A stretch of DNA of 64,000 nt from Gemmatimonadota bacterium. Its GTDB lineage: Bacteria; Gemmatimonadota; Gemmatimonadetes; Gemmatimonadales; GWC2-71-9. Where the stretch lies: positions 124,001 to 188,000 of the forward strand of contig JANYLJ010000011.1 in the NCBI GenBank assembly GCA_025357945.1. The letters run 5' to 3'. The position numbers were made by a program, and so were the translations under genes. The notes beneath the pieces are model-generated. The model had not been told where the DNA came from and searched no databases. It saw nothing but the letters and a program-made list of their open reading frames with translations. Shown in pieces: positions 8,163 to 17,521 of the stretch. How positions within the stretch are numbered: position 1 is the stretch's first letter; each line of letters starts with the position of its first letter.

Positions 8163-8801
8163 TCACGGAATGCCGAGAAACTTGTGGGTCTGCAGCGACA
8201 AGGACCAGCGCGGATGGGCCAGGCAGTAGGCCAGCGCGGCCTGCGTGTTCGCGTCGCGCAGCGGGCCATCCATCGGCTGGAGCATGAAGTGGCGGAATTC
8301 GAGGTGGGCGAATCGTTCCGGCTCGGCACCGGGTTGCGGGAAGACGAGCTTGAGTTCGTCGCCGGAGCGTTGTGCCAGCACGGTCCCCGCCTTGGGCGAA
8401 ATGCAGATCCAGTCGATGCCCGGCGGCATCGGCACGGTGCCGTTCGACTCGACGGCGATCTCGAAGTCACGCGCGTGTAACGCGGCGATCACCGCGTCGT
8501 CGAGCTGCAGGGTTGGTTCGCCGCCCGTGCACACCACGAAGCGCCGCGCGAGTGGGTCGGCGGCGGGCCACGCCGCAGTCACCGCGTCCGCAAGTGCGTC
8601 GGCCGTGCTGAACTTGCCGCCGCCGGGCCCGTCGGTCCCGACGAAGTCGGTGTCACAGAACCGGCACACGGCAGATTTCCGGTCCATCTCCCGGCCCGTC
8701 CACAGGTTGCACCCGGCAAATCGGCAGAACACCGCCGGGCGGCCGGCCTGGCGTCCTTCACCTTGCAGCGTGAAGAAGATTTCCTTGACCGCGTATGCCA
8801 T
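8163..8801 (-). CDS. queE: 7-carboxy-7-deazaguanine synthase
   Basis: 212 aa radical-SAM enzyme that makes CDG from 6-carboxytetrahydropterin in preQ0/queuosine biosynthesis. The start EIFFTLQGEGRQAGRPAVFCRFAGCNL is typical. The cluster Cys follow the family's variant C-x14-C-x2-C spacing (GCNLWTG ... AVCRFC) rather than CxxxCxxC. CTGGEPTLQ (SAM/Mg site) and SNGT are present. It lies 1 nt after queC. No queD homologue is in the window; QueD would supply the substrate. Confidence 0.95.
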   Translation of the reverse strand: MAYAVKEIFFTLQGEGRQAGRPAVFCRFAGCNLWTGREMDRKSAVCRFCDTDFVGTDGPGGGKFSTADALADAVTAAWPAADPLARRFVVCTGGEPTLQLDDAVIAALHARDFEIAVESNGTVPMPPGIDWICISPKAGTVLAQRSGDELKLVFPQPGAEPERFAHLEFRHFMLQPMDGPLRDANTQAALAYCLAHPRWSLSLQTHKFLGIP

Positions 8802-8802
8802 C

Positions 8803-9513
8803 CTAGCCCGTCACGTACGGCGCGGGGTCGGCGAGCCCGCGCTCGGCAAAGGCCGTGAGCCGGAGTCGGCAGGCATCGCACCGACCGCAGCCGCGGCCGT
8901 CGTCATCGGGATCGTAACAGGTGCGCGTGATGCCAAAATCGACGCCGAGCGATTGCCCCTTGGCAACGATCTCCGCCTTGGTCATCCGCAGCAGCGGGGC
9001 GCGGATGGTGAGATCGGTGAGGCGCGTCCCGAGCCGAGCCGTCGCCTGAAACGCGGCGATGAACGCCGGCCGACAATCGGGGTAGCCGGAAAAATCGACT
9101 GCGTTCACGCCGATGTAGATGTCGCGCGCGCCGATCACTTCGGCGTGCGCCAGCGCGTAGCTGAGGAACACGGTGTTGCGCGCCGGCACATACGTCAGCG
9201 GGATATCCCGGCCGATCTCCGCCGGCGTCCGATCAGCCGGGACGTCGATATCGTCGGTGAGGGCGGACCCGCCAAAGGCGCGCAGGTCGATGTCGACCAG
9301 ACGGTGCTCGGCGACGCCAAGTGCCCGCGCCACGGCGCCGGCCGCATCGAGTTCGGACGCGTGGCGTTGCCCGTACTGAAACGAGAGCGCGTGACATTCG
9401 AAGCCGAGCGCACGCGCGATGGCGAGGCAGACGGCGGAGTCCATGCCGCCGGAGAGGAGGACGATGGCGCGGGGCGGTGAGTTGGGCACCGTGAAAGCTA
9501 CTGCGCCGGTCAT
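8803..9513 (-). CDS. queC: 7-cyano-7-deazaguanine (preQ0) synthase
   Basis: 236 aa from ATG 9513. It converts CDG, ammonia and ATP to preQ0. The PP-loop SGGMDSAV binds ATP; the C-terminal Cys set CYDP...GCGRCDACRLR binds zinc; FQYGQRH and NAVDFSGYPDCRPAFI are QueC hallmarks. The ATG lies inside a dispersed palindromic repeat (CGCTTCGCTCAGGATGAC on the coding strand). GTG 9489 (VPNSPPRAIVLLSGG) is an alternative start; neither has a strong ribosome site. It leads queC-queE-HD-kinase. Confidence 0.93.
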   Translation of the reverse strand: MTGAVAFTVPNSPPRAIVLLSGGMDSAVCLAIARALGFECHALSFQYGQRHASELDAAGAVARALGVAEHRLVDIDLRAFGGSALTDDIDVPADRTPAEIGRDIPLTYVPARNTVFLSYALAHAEVIGARDIYIGVNAVDFSGYPDCRPAFIAAFQATARLGTRLTDLTIRAPLLRMTKAEIVAKGQSLGVDFGITRTCYDPDDDGRGCGRCDACRLRLTAFAERGLADPAPYVTG

Positions 9514-9560
9514 CCTGAGCGAAGCGAAGGGCGTCAGCCTTCGGCTGCGCTCAGGCTGAC
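9509..9560. repeat. Dispersed palindromic repeat unit
   Basis: GTCATCCTGAGCGAAGCGAA pairs imperfectly with CCTTCGGCTGCGCTCAGGCTGAC. The same unit ends the long repeats near 5.4 and 5.76 kb. It fills the space between the SDR stop and queC and supplies the proposed queC ATG. Confidence 0.8.
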
Positions 9561-10447
9561 AGAAGCAAATGCCCCAGCGCCCCACCCAACGCCGGAAACC
9601 GGAACCGGAAGCCGCTCGCCACCAGTCGTTCGGACGACACGCGCAAGCTCGCCAGAAGCGTCACGTCCGCCATTTCGCCGAACACCATGCGCAACACCGG
9701 TGCGGGTAGCGGGAGGATCGCCGGTCGGCGCAACACGGCCGCCAGCGTGCGGGTGAACGCCACGTTCCGCACGGGCTCGGGCGCCGCGAAATTCACCGGA
9801 CCGGCCAACGCCGTGCTCGTAATGGCATGGAGCAATCCGGCGACGACATCGTCGATGGCGATCCACGACATCCATTGTGACCCCGTCCCGAGGCGTCCCC
9901 CCAATCCCAGGCGAAACGGAGGCACCATCCTGGCGAGCGCGCCGCCGTCCGGCGACAGGATCAATCCGATCCGGGGATGGACCACACGGATGCCGGCGGC
10001 GCGAGCTGGATCAGCCGCAGCTTCCCAGGCGGCGCAGAGGCGGGCGAGAAAGTCGTCGCCCGCCGGCATCGTCTCGTCCAGCCATTCGTCGGCGTGTCGA
10101 TGCCCGTAGTAGCCAATTGCCGATGCGCTGACCAGCACGCGCGGGAGGCGGGACCGGCTCGCCAGTGCCGCGCTGAGGATGCCGGTACCCCGGACACGAC
10201 TCTCCCATATCCGTCGCTTGACGCTGTCGCTCCACCGACCAGCCGCAAGGTTCTCGCCGGCGAGGTGGACCGCCGCGTCTACCCCCTCGAGACCCCCGGC
10301 GTCGATTTCGCCGTGCTCGGGGTCCCAGAGGACCCCGCCCGGAATGCGACGACGCGAGACCGGCACGACCTGATGCCCGCCTGCGTGGAGCGAGGAACTC
10401 AGCGCCCTCCCGACCATCCCGGTGGCGCCCGTGATCGCAATGTGCAT
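9551..10447 (-). CDS. TIGR01777-family NAD(P)-binding SDR (YfcH-like epimerase)
   Basis: 298 aa from ATG 10447, preceded by GAGGAG. The Rossmann motif ITGATGMVGRALSSSLHAGGHQV begins at residue 4. AVHLAGENLAAGRWSDSVKRRIWESRVRGT and SASAIGYYG are signatures of the TIGR01777 group (E. coli YfcH), whose reaction is not established. The C-terminal DUF1731-like part ends in SGFRFRFPALGGALGHLL. Its last bases overlap the repeat before queC. The opposite strand upstream holds the divergent speA. Confidence 0.88.
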   Translation of the reverse strand: MHIAITGATGMVGRALSSSLHAGGHQVVPVSRRRIPGGVLWDPEHGEIDAGGLEGVDAAVHLAGENLAAGRWSDSVKRRIWESRVRGTGILSAALASRSRLPRVLVSASAIGYYGHRHADEWLDETMPAGDDFLARLCAAWEAAADPARAAGIRVVHPRIGLILSPDGGALARMVPPFRLGLGGRLGTGSQWMSWIAIDDVVAGLLHAITSTALAGPVNFAAPEPVRNVAFTRTLAAVLRRPAILPLPAPVLRMVFGEMADVTLLASLRVSSERLVASGFRFRFPALGGALGHLLLSA

Positions 10448-10492
10448 TAAGTTCTCCTCGACCTCATCCGGATCTACCCGCAGGAGCTGCTG

Positions 10493-12445
10493 ATGACTGC
10501 AACCGCTGTTCCGATCATCCCCGCCACGGCGCCGGCACCCGAGCCGCCGCGCTGGACGGTGCGCGATGCCGAGAAGCTGTACAACATGAAGGGTTGGGGC
10601 CTCGGCTACTTCCGGGTCAACGACGAAGGTCACGTCACGGTGCACCCGGATGGATCACCGGGGCGCCACATTGATCTCTACAACATCGCCATGGACCTCA
10701 GCGCGCAGGGTGTCGGCTTGCCGTTGCTGCTTCGCTTCTCCGACATCCTCCAGTCACGCATTGCCGAACTCGCGCATCGCTTCAAGGCCGCGATCGAGGA
10801 ATTCGGCTACGCAGGAACCTACACCACCGTTTACCCGGTGAAGGTGAACCAGCAGCGCCACGTCGTGCAGGAGATCGTGGAGTTCGGTGCCGCGCACGGT
10901 GTCGGCCTCGAGTGCGGCTCCAAGCCGGAACTGATGGCCGTCCTGGGCCTCAACGAGAACAGCCGCGGCCTGATCGTCTGCAACGGGTACAAGGACGAGG
11001 AGTTCATGCGCCTCGCCCTGATCGGCCAGCAGCTGGGCCACACCGTGATGATCGTGCTGGAGCAGCCCAACGAACTCGACGTGTTGCTCAAGGTGGCCGC
11101 GGAGATGGGGATCGACCCGACGCTCGGCGTGCGCATCAAGCTGGCGACCGAGGGGTCCGGCCGCTGGGCCAAGAGCGGCGGCGAAAAGTCGAAGTTCGGG
11201 TTGTCAGCCGTGGAGCTGGTCCGCCTGCTCGACAAGCTGCAGGCCGCCGGGAAGGCGCACCTGCTCAAGCTGGTGCACTTTCACCTCGGCAGCCAGGTCA
11301 CCGACATCCGCTTTGTGAAGACCGGGCTCGAGGAGGTCGGTCGCTACTACGTCGAATTGCGGAAGATGGGCTTCGACATCACCTACGTGGACGTCGGCGG
11401 CGGGCTCGGTGTCGATTACGACGGCTCGCGGACCACGCGCCCAGCGTCGATGAATTACACCATGCGCGAGTATGCGAACGACGTGGTGTACACCATCGGT
11501 GGGATCTGCCGCAACGAAGAGCTGCCGATGCCGACGCTGATCTCCGAGTCGGGCCGCGCGATCACGGCGCATCATTCGCTGCTTTTGGTCAACGTGATCG
11601 ACTGCGAATCGCAATTCGAGCCCCGTCCGGTCGCGCTCGGCGCGGACGCCCAGCCGTTGCTGGTGGAGATGAAAGAAAACCTCGAGGCGCTGAGTATCGA
11701 CCGCGTGGAGGAAGCCTTCCACGACGCCGTGTTCGCCAAGGGGCGCGCCCAGGAATACTTCGCCAGCGGCCTCTACTCGCTGCGCGACCGCGCCGACGCG
11801 GAACAGCTGTACCTCACCACGCTCAATGTGCTCGCCGCGACGATCGGCGATGACCGGGCACTCTACCCCGAGATCACCAGCCATCTCGAGAGCGCGCTGG
11901 TGGACCGTTACTTCTGCAATTTTTCGCTCTTCCAGTCGCTGCCCGACAACTGGGCGATCGACCAGCTGTTCCCGATCATGCCGATCCACCGCCTGCTCGA
12001 GTCGCCATCACGCCGCGGCACCATTCAGGACGTGACCTGCGACTCCGACGGGGTCATCGACCGCTTCGCCGGTGGCCGGAAGGGGAAGGCGTCGCTCGAG
12101 CTGCATCCCTGGAGCGAGAGCGAGCCCTACATCCTCGGCATTTTCCTCACTGGGGCATACCAGGAAATCCTCGGCGACCTGCACAACCTCTTCGGCGACA
12201 CCAATGCCGTGCACGTGCGCCTGAAGGACGACGGCTACGAGATCACCGACCTCGTTCACGGCGATACCGTCACCGAAGTGCTGACCTATGTGCAGTTCCA
12301 CGCGTCCGATTTGCTGGCGACGTTTCGCCGCAAGGTCGCGCGGGCGCCGTCGCTGTCGCGACAGGACGCCAACGCCTTTATCGCGGACTATGTGGCGGGA
12401 CTCGAGGGATACACCTACTTGGAGGGGGACCTCCCGGAAGGGTGA
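10493..12445 (+). CDS. speA: Biosynthetic arginine decarboxylase
   Basis: 650 aa, typical for the PLP-dependent fold III SpeA, which makes agmatine for polyamine synthesis. VYPVKVNQQRHVV carries the PLP Lys; GLECGSKPEL, KLVHFHLGSQ and the DVGGGLGVDYDGS phosphate-binding loop are all present. The C-terminal half contains CDSDGVIDRF, a conserved active-site Cys region of SpeA. AGGAG lies 7-8 nt before the ATG. It is divergent from the SDR gene with a 45-bp gap and convergent with the RCC1 gene. Confidence 0.96.
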   Translation: MTATAVPIIPATAPAPEPPRWTVRDAEKLYNMKGWGLGYFRVNDEGHVTVHPDGSPGRHIDLYNIAMDLSAQGVGLPLLLRFSDILQSRIAELAHRFKAAIEEFGYAGTYTTVYPVKVNQQRHVVQEIVEFGAAHGVGLECGSKPELMAVLGLNENSRGLIVCNGYKDEEFMRLALIGQQLGHTVMIVLEQPNELDVLLKVAAEMGIDPTLGVRIKLATEGSGRWAKSGGEKSKFGLSAVELVRLLDKLQAAGKAHLLKLVHFHLGSQVTDIRFVKTGLEEVGRYYVELRKMGFDITYVDVGGGLGVDYDGSRTTRPASMNYTMREYANDVVYTIGGICRNEELPMPTLISESGRAITAHHSLLLVNVIDCESQFEPRPVALGADAQPLLVEMKENLEALSIDRVEEAFHDAVFAKGRAQEYFASGLYSLRDRADAEQLYLTTLNVLAATIGDDRALYPEITSHLESALVDRYFCNFSLFQSLPDNWAIDQLFPIMPIHRLLESPSRRGTIQDVTCDSDGVIDRFAGGRKGKASLELHPWSESEPYILGIFLTGAYQEILGDLHNLFGDTNAVHVRLKDDGYEITDLVHGDTVTEVLTYVQFHASDLLATFRRKVARAPSLSRQDANAFIADYVAGLEGYTYLEGDLPEG

Positions 12446-12454
12446 GGCCGGATT

Positions 12455-12548
12455 GTCATCCTCCAGCGAATACGAAGGCGAAGGACCTCGGCTCCGAGCG
12501 CAGAAGTGACACTCCGCGCGTGGAGCCGACGCTGACTTCGGGCAGGGG
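12455..12548. repeat. Degenerate dispersed repeat between convergent genes
   Basis: GTCATCCTCCAGCGAATACG opens the unit and GACTTCGGGCAGGGGA closes it; the inner CCGCGCGTGGAGCCGA recurs as CCGCGCGTGGAACCGA at about 16062. This is the same repeat family as at 5.4, 9.5, 16.1 and 33.1 kb. It sits between speA and the end of the RCC1 gene. Confidence 0.6.
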
Positions 12549-12583
12549 ACGGTCATTGGGGTTCGCTCTTGAGGCGACCGAGC

Positions 12584-15500
12584 TCACCACAGGACCGGTC
12601 CCGGCGCCGTCACGTATCCGAAGATCCCGTTTCCCAGCCCGCCATTGTCCTGTCGTCCCCAGCAGTGAGCAGCACCACCCGACGTCAGGCCGCAGGAGCT
12701 GAGGAGAAAACCGCTGGCAATCGAGGAAAAACCCGGACCCGCGACGGCAGTTGGCGCGAGCGGCGACGGGCTTTCCGCCGTGGTGTGGACCTGCCCATTT
12801 CCGAGCGTCCCATTTTCCGGATCTCCCCAGCAGTACGCCGTGCCCGAGGTGGCGAGTCCGCAGCTGTAGCTGGAGGCGGTCACCATGGTGAACTTGAGTC
12901 CGCCGCTCACCATGATTGGAACGGTAGAACCTGCTCCGCTGCTTCCAAGCGCACCGGCGTCGTTGTTTCCCCAGCAGTACCCGTCGCCATTCGTGGCCAC
13001 GCCACACGAGTGGAGATATCCTGCCGCAATCGAGGTGAATGTCAAAATACCGGCCACCGGGACGGGGGAGACGCGGCTCGACCTCGTACCATCTCCAATC
13101 TCGCCGTCGTAGTTGACGCCCCAACACCATGCCGCACCGCTGCGGATGCCACAGATGTGCCTGTCCCCGGCCGCGACTTGCGAGTACACGCCGCCGCCGG
13201 GCACGAGCACCGGGACGTTGCTCGTTATCAGGAAGCTGACCCCGTCGATCGGCCCCCGGCCCCAGCAGTACAGGGCGTTCGCTGTGGTGACGCCACAAGT
13301 GACCTCGGGTCCCGACGTCAGTCCCGTGAAGCTGAGCCCACCCGACACGGGAACCGGAACGCCGCTGCTCCCAAACGTGCCATTCCCGAGCTGTCCCACG
13401 GAGTTGTCGCCCCAGCAGTATGTCGCCGCGCCTGTCGTGATCGCGCAGAAGGCCCCTCCTCGGGAGAATACCTTCGACCAGGTCTGCGGCCCGGCGATCA
13501 GGAACGGTGCGGCGCGATCGTGGTATTGCCCATCCGACGGGTCGAATACGTTTCCCCCCCAGCAATAAAGTTTTTGGAGAGTCGATACGGCGCACGCCCC
13601 ATTGCCGTTGACGGCAATGGCGGCAAACGTCAATCCTCCGGTGACCGGCACCGGTGCCGGCGCCCAGGCGATCTGCCCATTGCCGAGGAGTCCGTCGCCC
13701 TTCGTCCCCCAGCAGTACGCGATGTTGCTGGTGGTCACCCCGCACGTCGCCCATAGGCCGGCGGACACTGCGCGCCACCCCAGGCCTCCTGACACCTGAA
13801 CAGGCACGCTCGACGACGCCACCAGCCCGTTACCCAGTTCACCGTTCGTCCCGGTCCCCCAGCAGTATGTGGCGCCCGCGGTGGTGATCCCGCAGGTATG
13901 GGCATTGCCCGCGCTGACCGAGACGAACGTGAGCCCGCCTGAGACGGCAACCGGAATCTGGCTGCCGAAGGGCCCGCCGTTTCCGAGTTCTCCCGAGGTT
14001 CCGAGCCCCCAGCAGTACGCCGCCCCGGCGACCGTGACCGCGCAGGCGTGGCTGGTGCCCGCGCTGATCGCGGTGAATATCATGCCGCCTGAAACCGCTA
14101 CCGGGGACGAGGCATTCGCCGACGCGCCGTTGCCGAGGCTGCCGTCGGCGCCCGATCCCCAGCAGTACGCGTGGCCAACGGTCGAGAGACCACAGCTGAA
14201 ATCTCCACGTGCCGACAACGCGACAAACGTCAGGCCGCCGGCGACGGCTGTTGGTAGCGTCTGAGTCGTGACGCTGCCGTTGCCGATCTGCCCGGAGGTT
14301 CCGTTCCCCCAGCAATAGGCCGCCCCGGTGAGCGCGAGGGCGCAGAAGTGCGCAACCCCCACCTGAATCACCCGAAATGACAGCGCCCCCGGGGCGGGCA
14401 TGGGCACATTGACAGTGCCGCCGACGAACCCCCAGCAATACGCCGCGTTCGACACAGTCACCAGACAACTTCGCGATGCGTTGGCCCCCTCGGCCCCCGC
14501 GATCTGCCGCCCAGTGAGCCCGCCGCTCACCGACACCGGCGTGGACGACAGATTGGTATTCGTGCCGTTCCCGAGTTGGCCATGCTCGCCGTCGCCCCAA
14601 CAGTATGCCGTACCGTCGTTCTTGACGCCGCACGCGGCGTTGTCGCTCATCGCGATGGCCATCACCGGGGCCACGGTGAACGTCTGCGATCCGGACGTCC
14701 CTCCGCCGGGCCCGGCGGTGAACACCGTGACCGGCGCTGTCGTCGTTGCCGCGAGGTCAGCCGCGGTGACCGTCGCCGTGAGCTGCGTCGCCGAAACGAA
14801 GGTCGTGGTGCGCGCCACGCCATTCCAGCGCACCTGCGAACCCGCCACGAAGCTCGAGCCGTTGAGCGTGATGGTAAGCGCTGGCTCGCCCGCGATCGCG
14901 GTCGCCGGCAGCATGAATGCCACCGTCGGAACCGGATTGGTGACCGACACGGCGAGCTGGGCCGACGTGCCGCCGCCGGGCATCGGGTTGAAGATGGTGA
15001 CCTGCGCCGTGCCGGCGGTGGCGACGTCGGACGCTGGAATCGCCGCCGTGAGTTGCGTCGGTGATACGAACGTTGTCGGACGCGCCGATCCGTTCCAATT
15101 CACCACCGAACCGACCACGAAGTTGGTCCCGGTCACCGCGAGCGTGAACGCACCGCTCCCGATCGCGGCGATGGCCGGTGAGAGTGAGGTCAGGATCGGC
15201 ACTGGGATGGGCTGCTCGTGTACCGCGTAAATGCTGAAGCTCGAGGTCTGGCCCGTCGCGACGCTCGTCGGCAGGTTCACGGTGCTCCCGGTCAGCGCCG
15301 CCCAAATGGTACCCGTCCACTTGTAGACCCGGAGTTGCGAGGGCGTGAACCCAGCCGCCACCTGCGCCGGATCGTACTTGATCGCGAGCGTCACCGGTTG
15401 CGCGAACTGTGTCCCGGTCGGCCCGAGGTCGTACGCCGTCCCCGGCACCAACTTTGGGTCTGCTGGTGGGCTGCTCACCAATGCGATGCTGATAGCCGTG

Positions 15501-15958
15501 TTCACGGCCAATGCGCCAGCGGGTACGGTGACCGTCACGTTGCCGTTGTATCCGGTCGCGGTGCCACCCGCAGGCCCGAGGAAGGCGCCATTGAGGATGG
15601 TGATCGTGGCCGCCGCGCTTTTCCCTTCGCTTTGCGCCGTGACCGAGGCGGTGCCAGCGGCAACCGCCGCGACCAGTCCGGTCGCATCCACCGTGCCGAC
15701 GGCCGGGGCGTCGGAGCTCCAGGTGATGGTGCGACCGCTCAAAGCGGTGCCGGCCGCGTCCTTCGGCGTGGCTACCAGCTGTAGCGTCTGTTGCGGCACC
15801 AAGGTGGCCGCGTTGAGGGTCAGGGAGACGCTCGCGACGGGAGCGGGCGGCGGCGGTGGTGGTGGCGGTGGTGGCGAGACCGGATTGCCTCCGCCGCAAG
15901 CGATGAGGGTTGCCAGTCCAAGCAACAGTGGCGTCGGGCCGCGCATGGAAGCCGTCAC
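12584..15958 (-). CDS. Large lipoprotein with Ig-like, IPT/TIG and 14 RCC1-type repeats
   Basis: 1124 aa from GTG 15958, preceded by GAGGGA at 6 nt; ATG 15946 is the alternative. A lipobox (ATLIACGGG) and a ten-Pro linker lead to a Big2-like domain (VASVSLTLNAATLVPQQTLQL...), a beta-sandwich with GNVTVTVPAGAL resembling ZU5-type domains, and two IPT/TIG domains (SLSPAIAAIGSGAFTLAVTG...; FMLPATAIAGEPALTITLNG...). The second half is 14 repeats of ~50 aa, each with YCWG/HCWG and mostly G-x-LGNG, plus a second Cys (SCGLTTxG), suggesting a disulfide per blade. Fourteen blades equal two seven-bladed propellers. It is likely anchored in the outer membrane or surface-exposed; ligand unknown. Confidence 0.85.
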   Translation of the reverse strand: MTASMRGPTPLLLGLATLIACGGGNPVSPPPPPPPPPPAPVASVSLTLNAATLVPQQTLQLVATPKDAAGTALSGRTITWSSDAPAVGTVDATGLVAAVAAGTASVTAQSEGKSAAATITILNGAFLGPAGGTATGYNGNVTVTVPAGALAVNTAISIALVSSPPADPKLVPGTAYDLGPTGTQFAQPVTLAIKYDPAQVAAGFTPSQLRVYKWTGTIWAALTGSTVNLPTSVATGQTSSFSIYAVHEQPIPVPILTSLSPAIAAIGSGAFTLAVTGTNFVVGSVVNWNGSARPTTFVSPTQLTAAIPASDVATAGTAQVTIFNPMPGGGTSAQLAVSVTNPVPTVAFMLPATAIAGEPALTITLNGSSFVAGSQVRWNGVARTTTFVSATQLTATVTAADLAATTTAPVTVFTAGPGGGTSGSQTFTVAPVMAIAMSDNAACGVKNDGTAYCWGDGEHGQLGNGTNTNLSSTPVSVSGGLTGRQIAGAEGANASRSCLVTVSNAAYCWGFVGGTVNVPMPAPGALSFRVIQVGVAHFCALALTGAAYCWGNGTSGQIGNGSVTTQTLPTAVAGGLTFVALSARGDFSCGLSTVGHAYCWGSGADGSLGNGASANASSPVAVSGGMIFTAISAGTSHACAVTVAGAAYCWGLGTSGELGNGGPFGSQIPVAVSGGLTFVSVSAGNAHTCGITTAGATYCWGTGTNGELGNGLVASSSVPVQVSGGLGWRAVSAGLWATCGVTTSNIAYCWGTKGDGLLGNGQIAWAPAPVPVTGGLTFAAIAVNGNGACAVSTLQKLYCWGGNVFDPSDGQYHDRAAPFLIAGPQTWSKVFSRGGAFCAITTGAATYCWGDNSVGQLGNGTFGSSGVPVPVSGGLSFTGLTSGPEVTCGVTTANALYCWGRGPIDGVSFLITSNVPVLVPGGGVYSQVAAGDRHICGIRSGAAWCWGVNYDGEIGDGTRSSRVSPVPVAGILTFTSIAAGYLHSCGVATNGDGYCWGNNDAGALGSSGAGSTVPIMVSGGLKFTMVTASSYSCGLATSGTAYCWGDPENGTLGNGQVHTTAESPSPLAPTAVAGPGFSSIASGFLLSSCGLTSGGAAHCWGRQDNGGLGNGIFGYVTAPGPVLW

Positions 15959-16045
15959 GGGTGTCCCTCTCTGATGTTGTTGGAGGAGGCTTCCGCAGAA
16001 TCTGCGTCGCGCAGCTGGATTCAGCAATGATGGGATTGCGTCGGG

Positions 16046-16125
16046 GCGCCGAGGCGACATCCCGCGCGTGGAACCGAGGTCTTTCGATTGCGGGCAGCCT
16101 AGCGCCGTCCCCCGCTCAGGATGAC
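16046..16125. repeat. Degenerate dispersed repeat
   Basis: GCGCCGAGGCGACATCCCGC through CCCGCTCAGGATGAC. It shares CCGCGCGTGGA(A/G)CCGA with the copy at 12.5 kb and the CTCAGGATGAC end with the copies near 5.4 and 5.76 kb. It separates the RCC1 gene from the end of gltA. Confidence 0.65.
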
Positions 16126-16140
16126 GACCGCTGTTTCGCT

Positions 16141-17427
16141 CTACTTCCGCTTCTCCCTCGGCACATACGGCCGCTCGTCGTGCCCGGTGTAGATCTGCCG
16201 CGGGCGCGCGATCTTCTGTTCCTTGTCGTTGATCATCTCTTCCCACTGCGCCAGCCATCCCGGCAGGCGACCGATCGCGAAGATCACCGTGAAGTAGTCG
16301 GTCGGATATCCCATCGCCTGGTAGATCAGCCCGGAGTAGAAGTCGACGTTCGGGTAGAGCTTCCGCTTGATGAAGTATTCATCGCTGAGGGCGATGCGCT
16401 CCAGCTCGAGGGCGATCTCGAGCTTCTTGTTGAGGCCGGTCTGGGCAAAGACATCATCGGCGACCTTCTTGATCAGCTTGGCGCGCGGGTCATACGACTT
16501 GTAGACCCGGTGACCAAAGCCCATCAGGCGCCCGTGCCCTGCCTTGACGCTGTCGATGAAGGCAGGGATCCGGTCCTTGCTGCCGATGTCGTCGAGCATG
16601 CGGAGGACCGCTTCATTGGCACCGCCGTGCAGCGGGCCATACAGGGCCGCGATGCCGGCAGAGACGGCCGAGAACGGATCCACGCCCGACGAGCCCACCG
16701 CACGCACGGCGCTGGTGGAGCAGTTCTGCTCGTGGTCGGCGTGCAGAATCAGCAGGATCTCGAGCGCGCGCTGCAACACAGGGTTCGGCTCATGCTTGCC
16801 GCCGATGCTGAACATCATGTTGACGTAGTTGCCGATGTAGTCGAGGTCGTTGCGCGGAAACTCATAGGGCAGTCCGCGGGAGTGCCGGAACAGGAACGCC
16901 GCGAGGGTCGGGAGCTTGGCCATCAGCCGGATCCGCTGGATGTAGCGATTCTGCGGGTCTTCGATGTCCTTCGCATCCGGGTAGAACGTGGACAGGCCGC
17001 CAACGATCCCCAGCAGCATCCCCATCGGGTGCGCGTCGTAGCGGTACCCTTCGAGGAACTTGATCAGGTTGGTGTGCACGTAGGTGTGGTAGCGGATGTC
17101 CTGCGTCCACTTGTCGAGTTGCGCCTGATTGGGCAGTTCGCCCTCGAACAGCAGGTACGCCACCTCGAGGAAGGTCGCCTTGTCAGCAATTTGTTCGATT
17201 GGATAGCCGCGATAGCGCAGGAGGCCGCGGTCGCCGTCGATGTAGGTGATCGCGCTACGACACGCGGCGGTATTCATGAACGCCGGATCGTACGTCATCA
17301 TCCCGAAGTCGTCGTCCTTGACCTTGATCTGGCGCAAGTCGAGCGCACGAATCGTGTCGTCGGTGATCGGGACTTCGTACAATTTTCCGGTGCGGTTGTC
17401 AGTGATGGTGAGCGTATCGGCGGCCAC
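16141..17427 (-). CDS. gltA: Citrate synthase
   Basis: 428 aa, the length of hexameric type II citrate synthases. It condenses acetyl-CoA and oxaloacetate in the TCA cycle. The catalytic residues are visible: His in LYGPLHGGANEAV, His in MGFGHRVYKSYDPRA and Asp in NVDFYSGLIY. LRYRGYPIEQIA and the C-terminal RPRQIYTGHDERPYVP are family hallmarks. The N-terminal extension (DNRTGKLYEVPITDDTIRALDLRQI) is the beta-strand domain of type II enzymes. It is divergent from the ARH-like gene. Confidence 0.97.
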   Translation of the reverse strand: MAADTLTITDNRTGKLYEVPITDDTIRALDLRQIKVKDDDFGMMTYDPAFMNTAACRSAITYIDGDRGLLRYRGYPIEQIADKATFLEVAYLLFEGELPNQAQLDKWTQDIRYHTYVHTNLIKFLEGYRYDAHPMGMLLGIVGGLSTFYPDAKDIEDPQNRYIQRIRLMAKLPTLAAFLFRHSRGLPYEFPRNDLDYIGNYVNMMFSIGGKHEPNPVLQRALEILLILHADHEQNCSTSAVRAVGSSGVDPFSAVSAGIAALYGPLHGGANEAVLRMLDDIGSKDRIPAFIDSVKAGHGRLMGFGHRVYKSYDPRAKLIKKVADDVFAQTGLNKKLEIALELERIALSDEYFIKRKLYPNVDFYSGLIYQAMGYPTDYFTVIFAIGRLPGWLAQWEEMINDKEQKIARPRQIYTGHDERPYVPREKRK

Positions 17428-17521
17428 GGTTTCGCCTCTTGTGCCAGGTGTTGCGGAGTTGCTGTTTGCCCGACCTGCAAGATACCCATGCCGGGAACCC
17501 AGGCGCCCTTATGTTGCCCGG

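Noticed and set aside
12780-14640. Regularly spaced CCCAGCAGTA-type motif every ~150 bases, looking like an array
   Set aside because: It is the coding sequence for the CWG motif of RCC1 repeats on the minus strand; spacing and variation follow protein repeats, not CRISPR.
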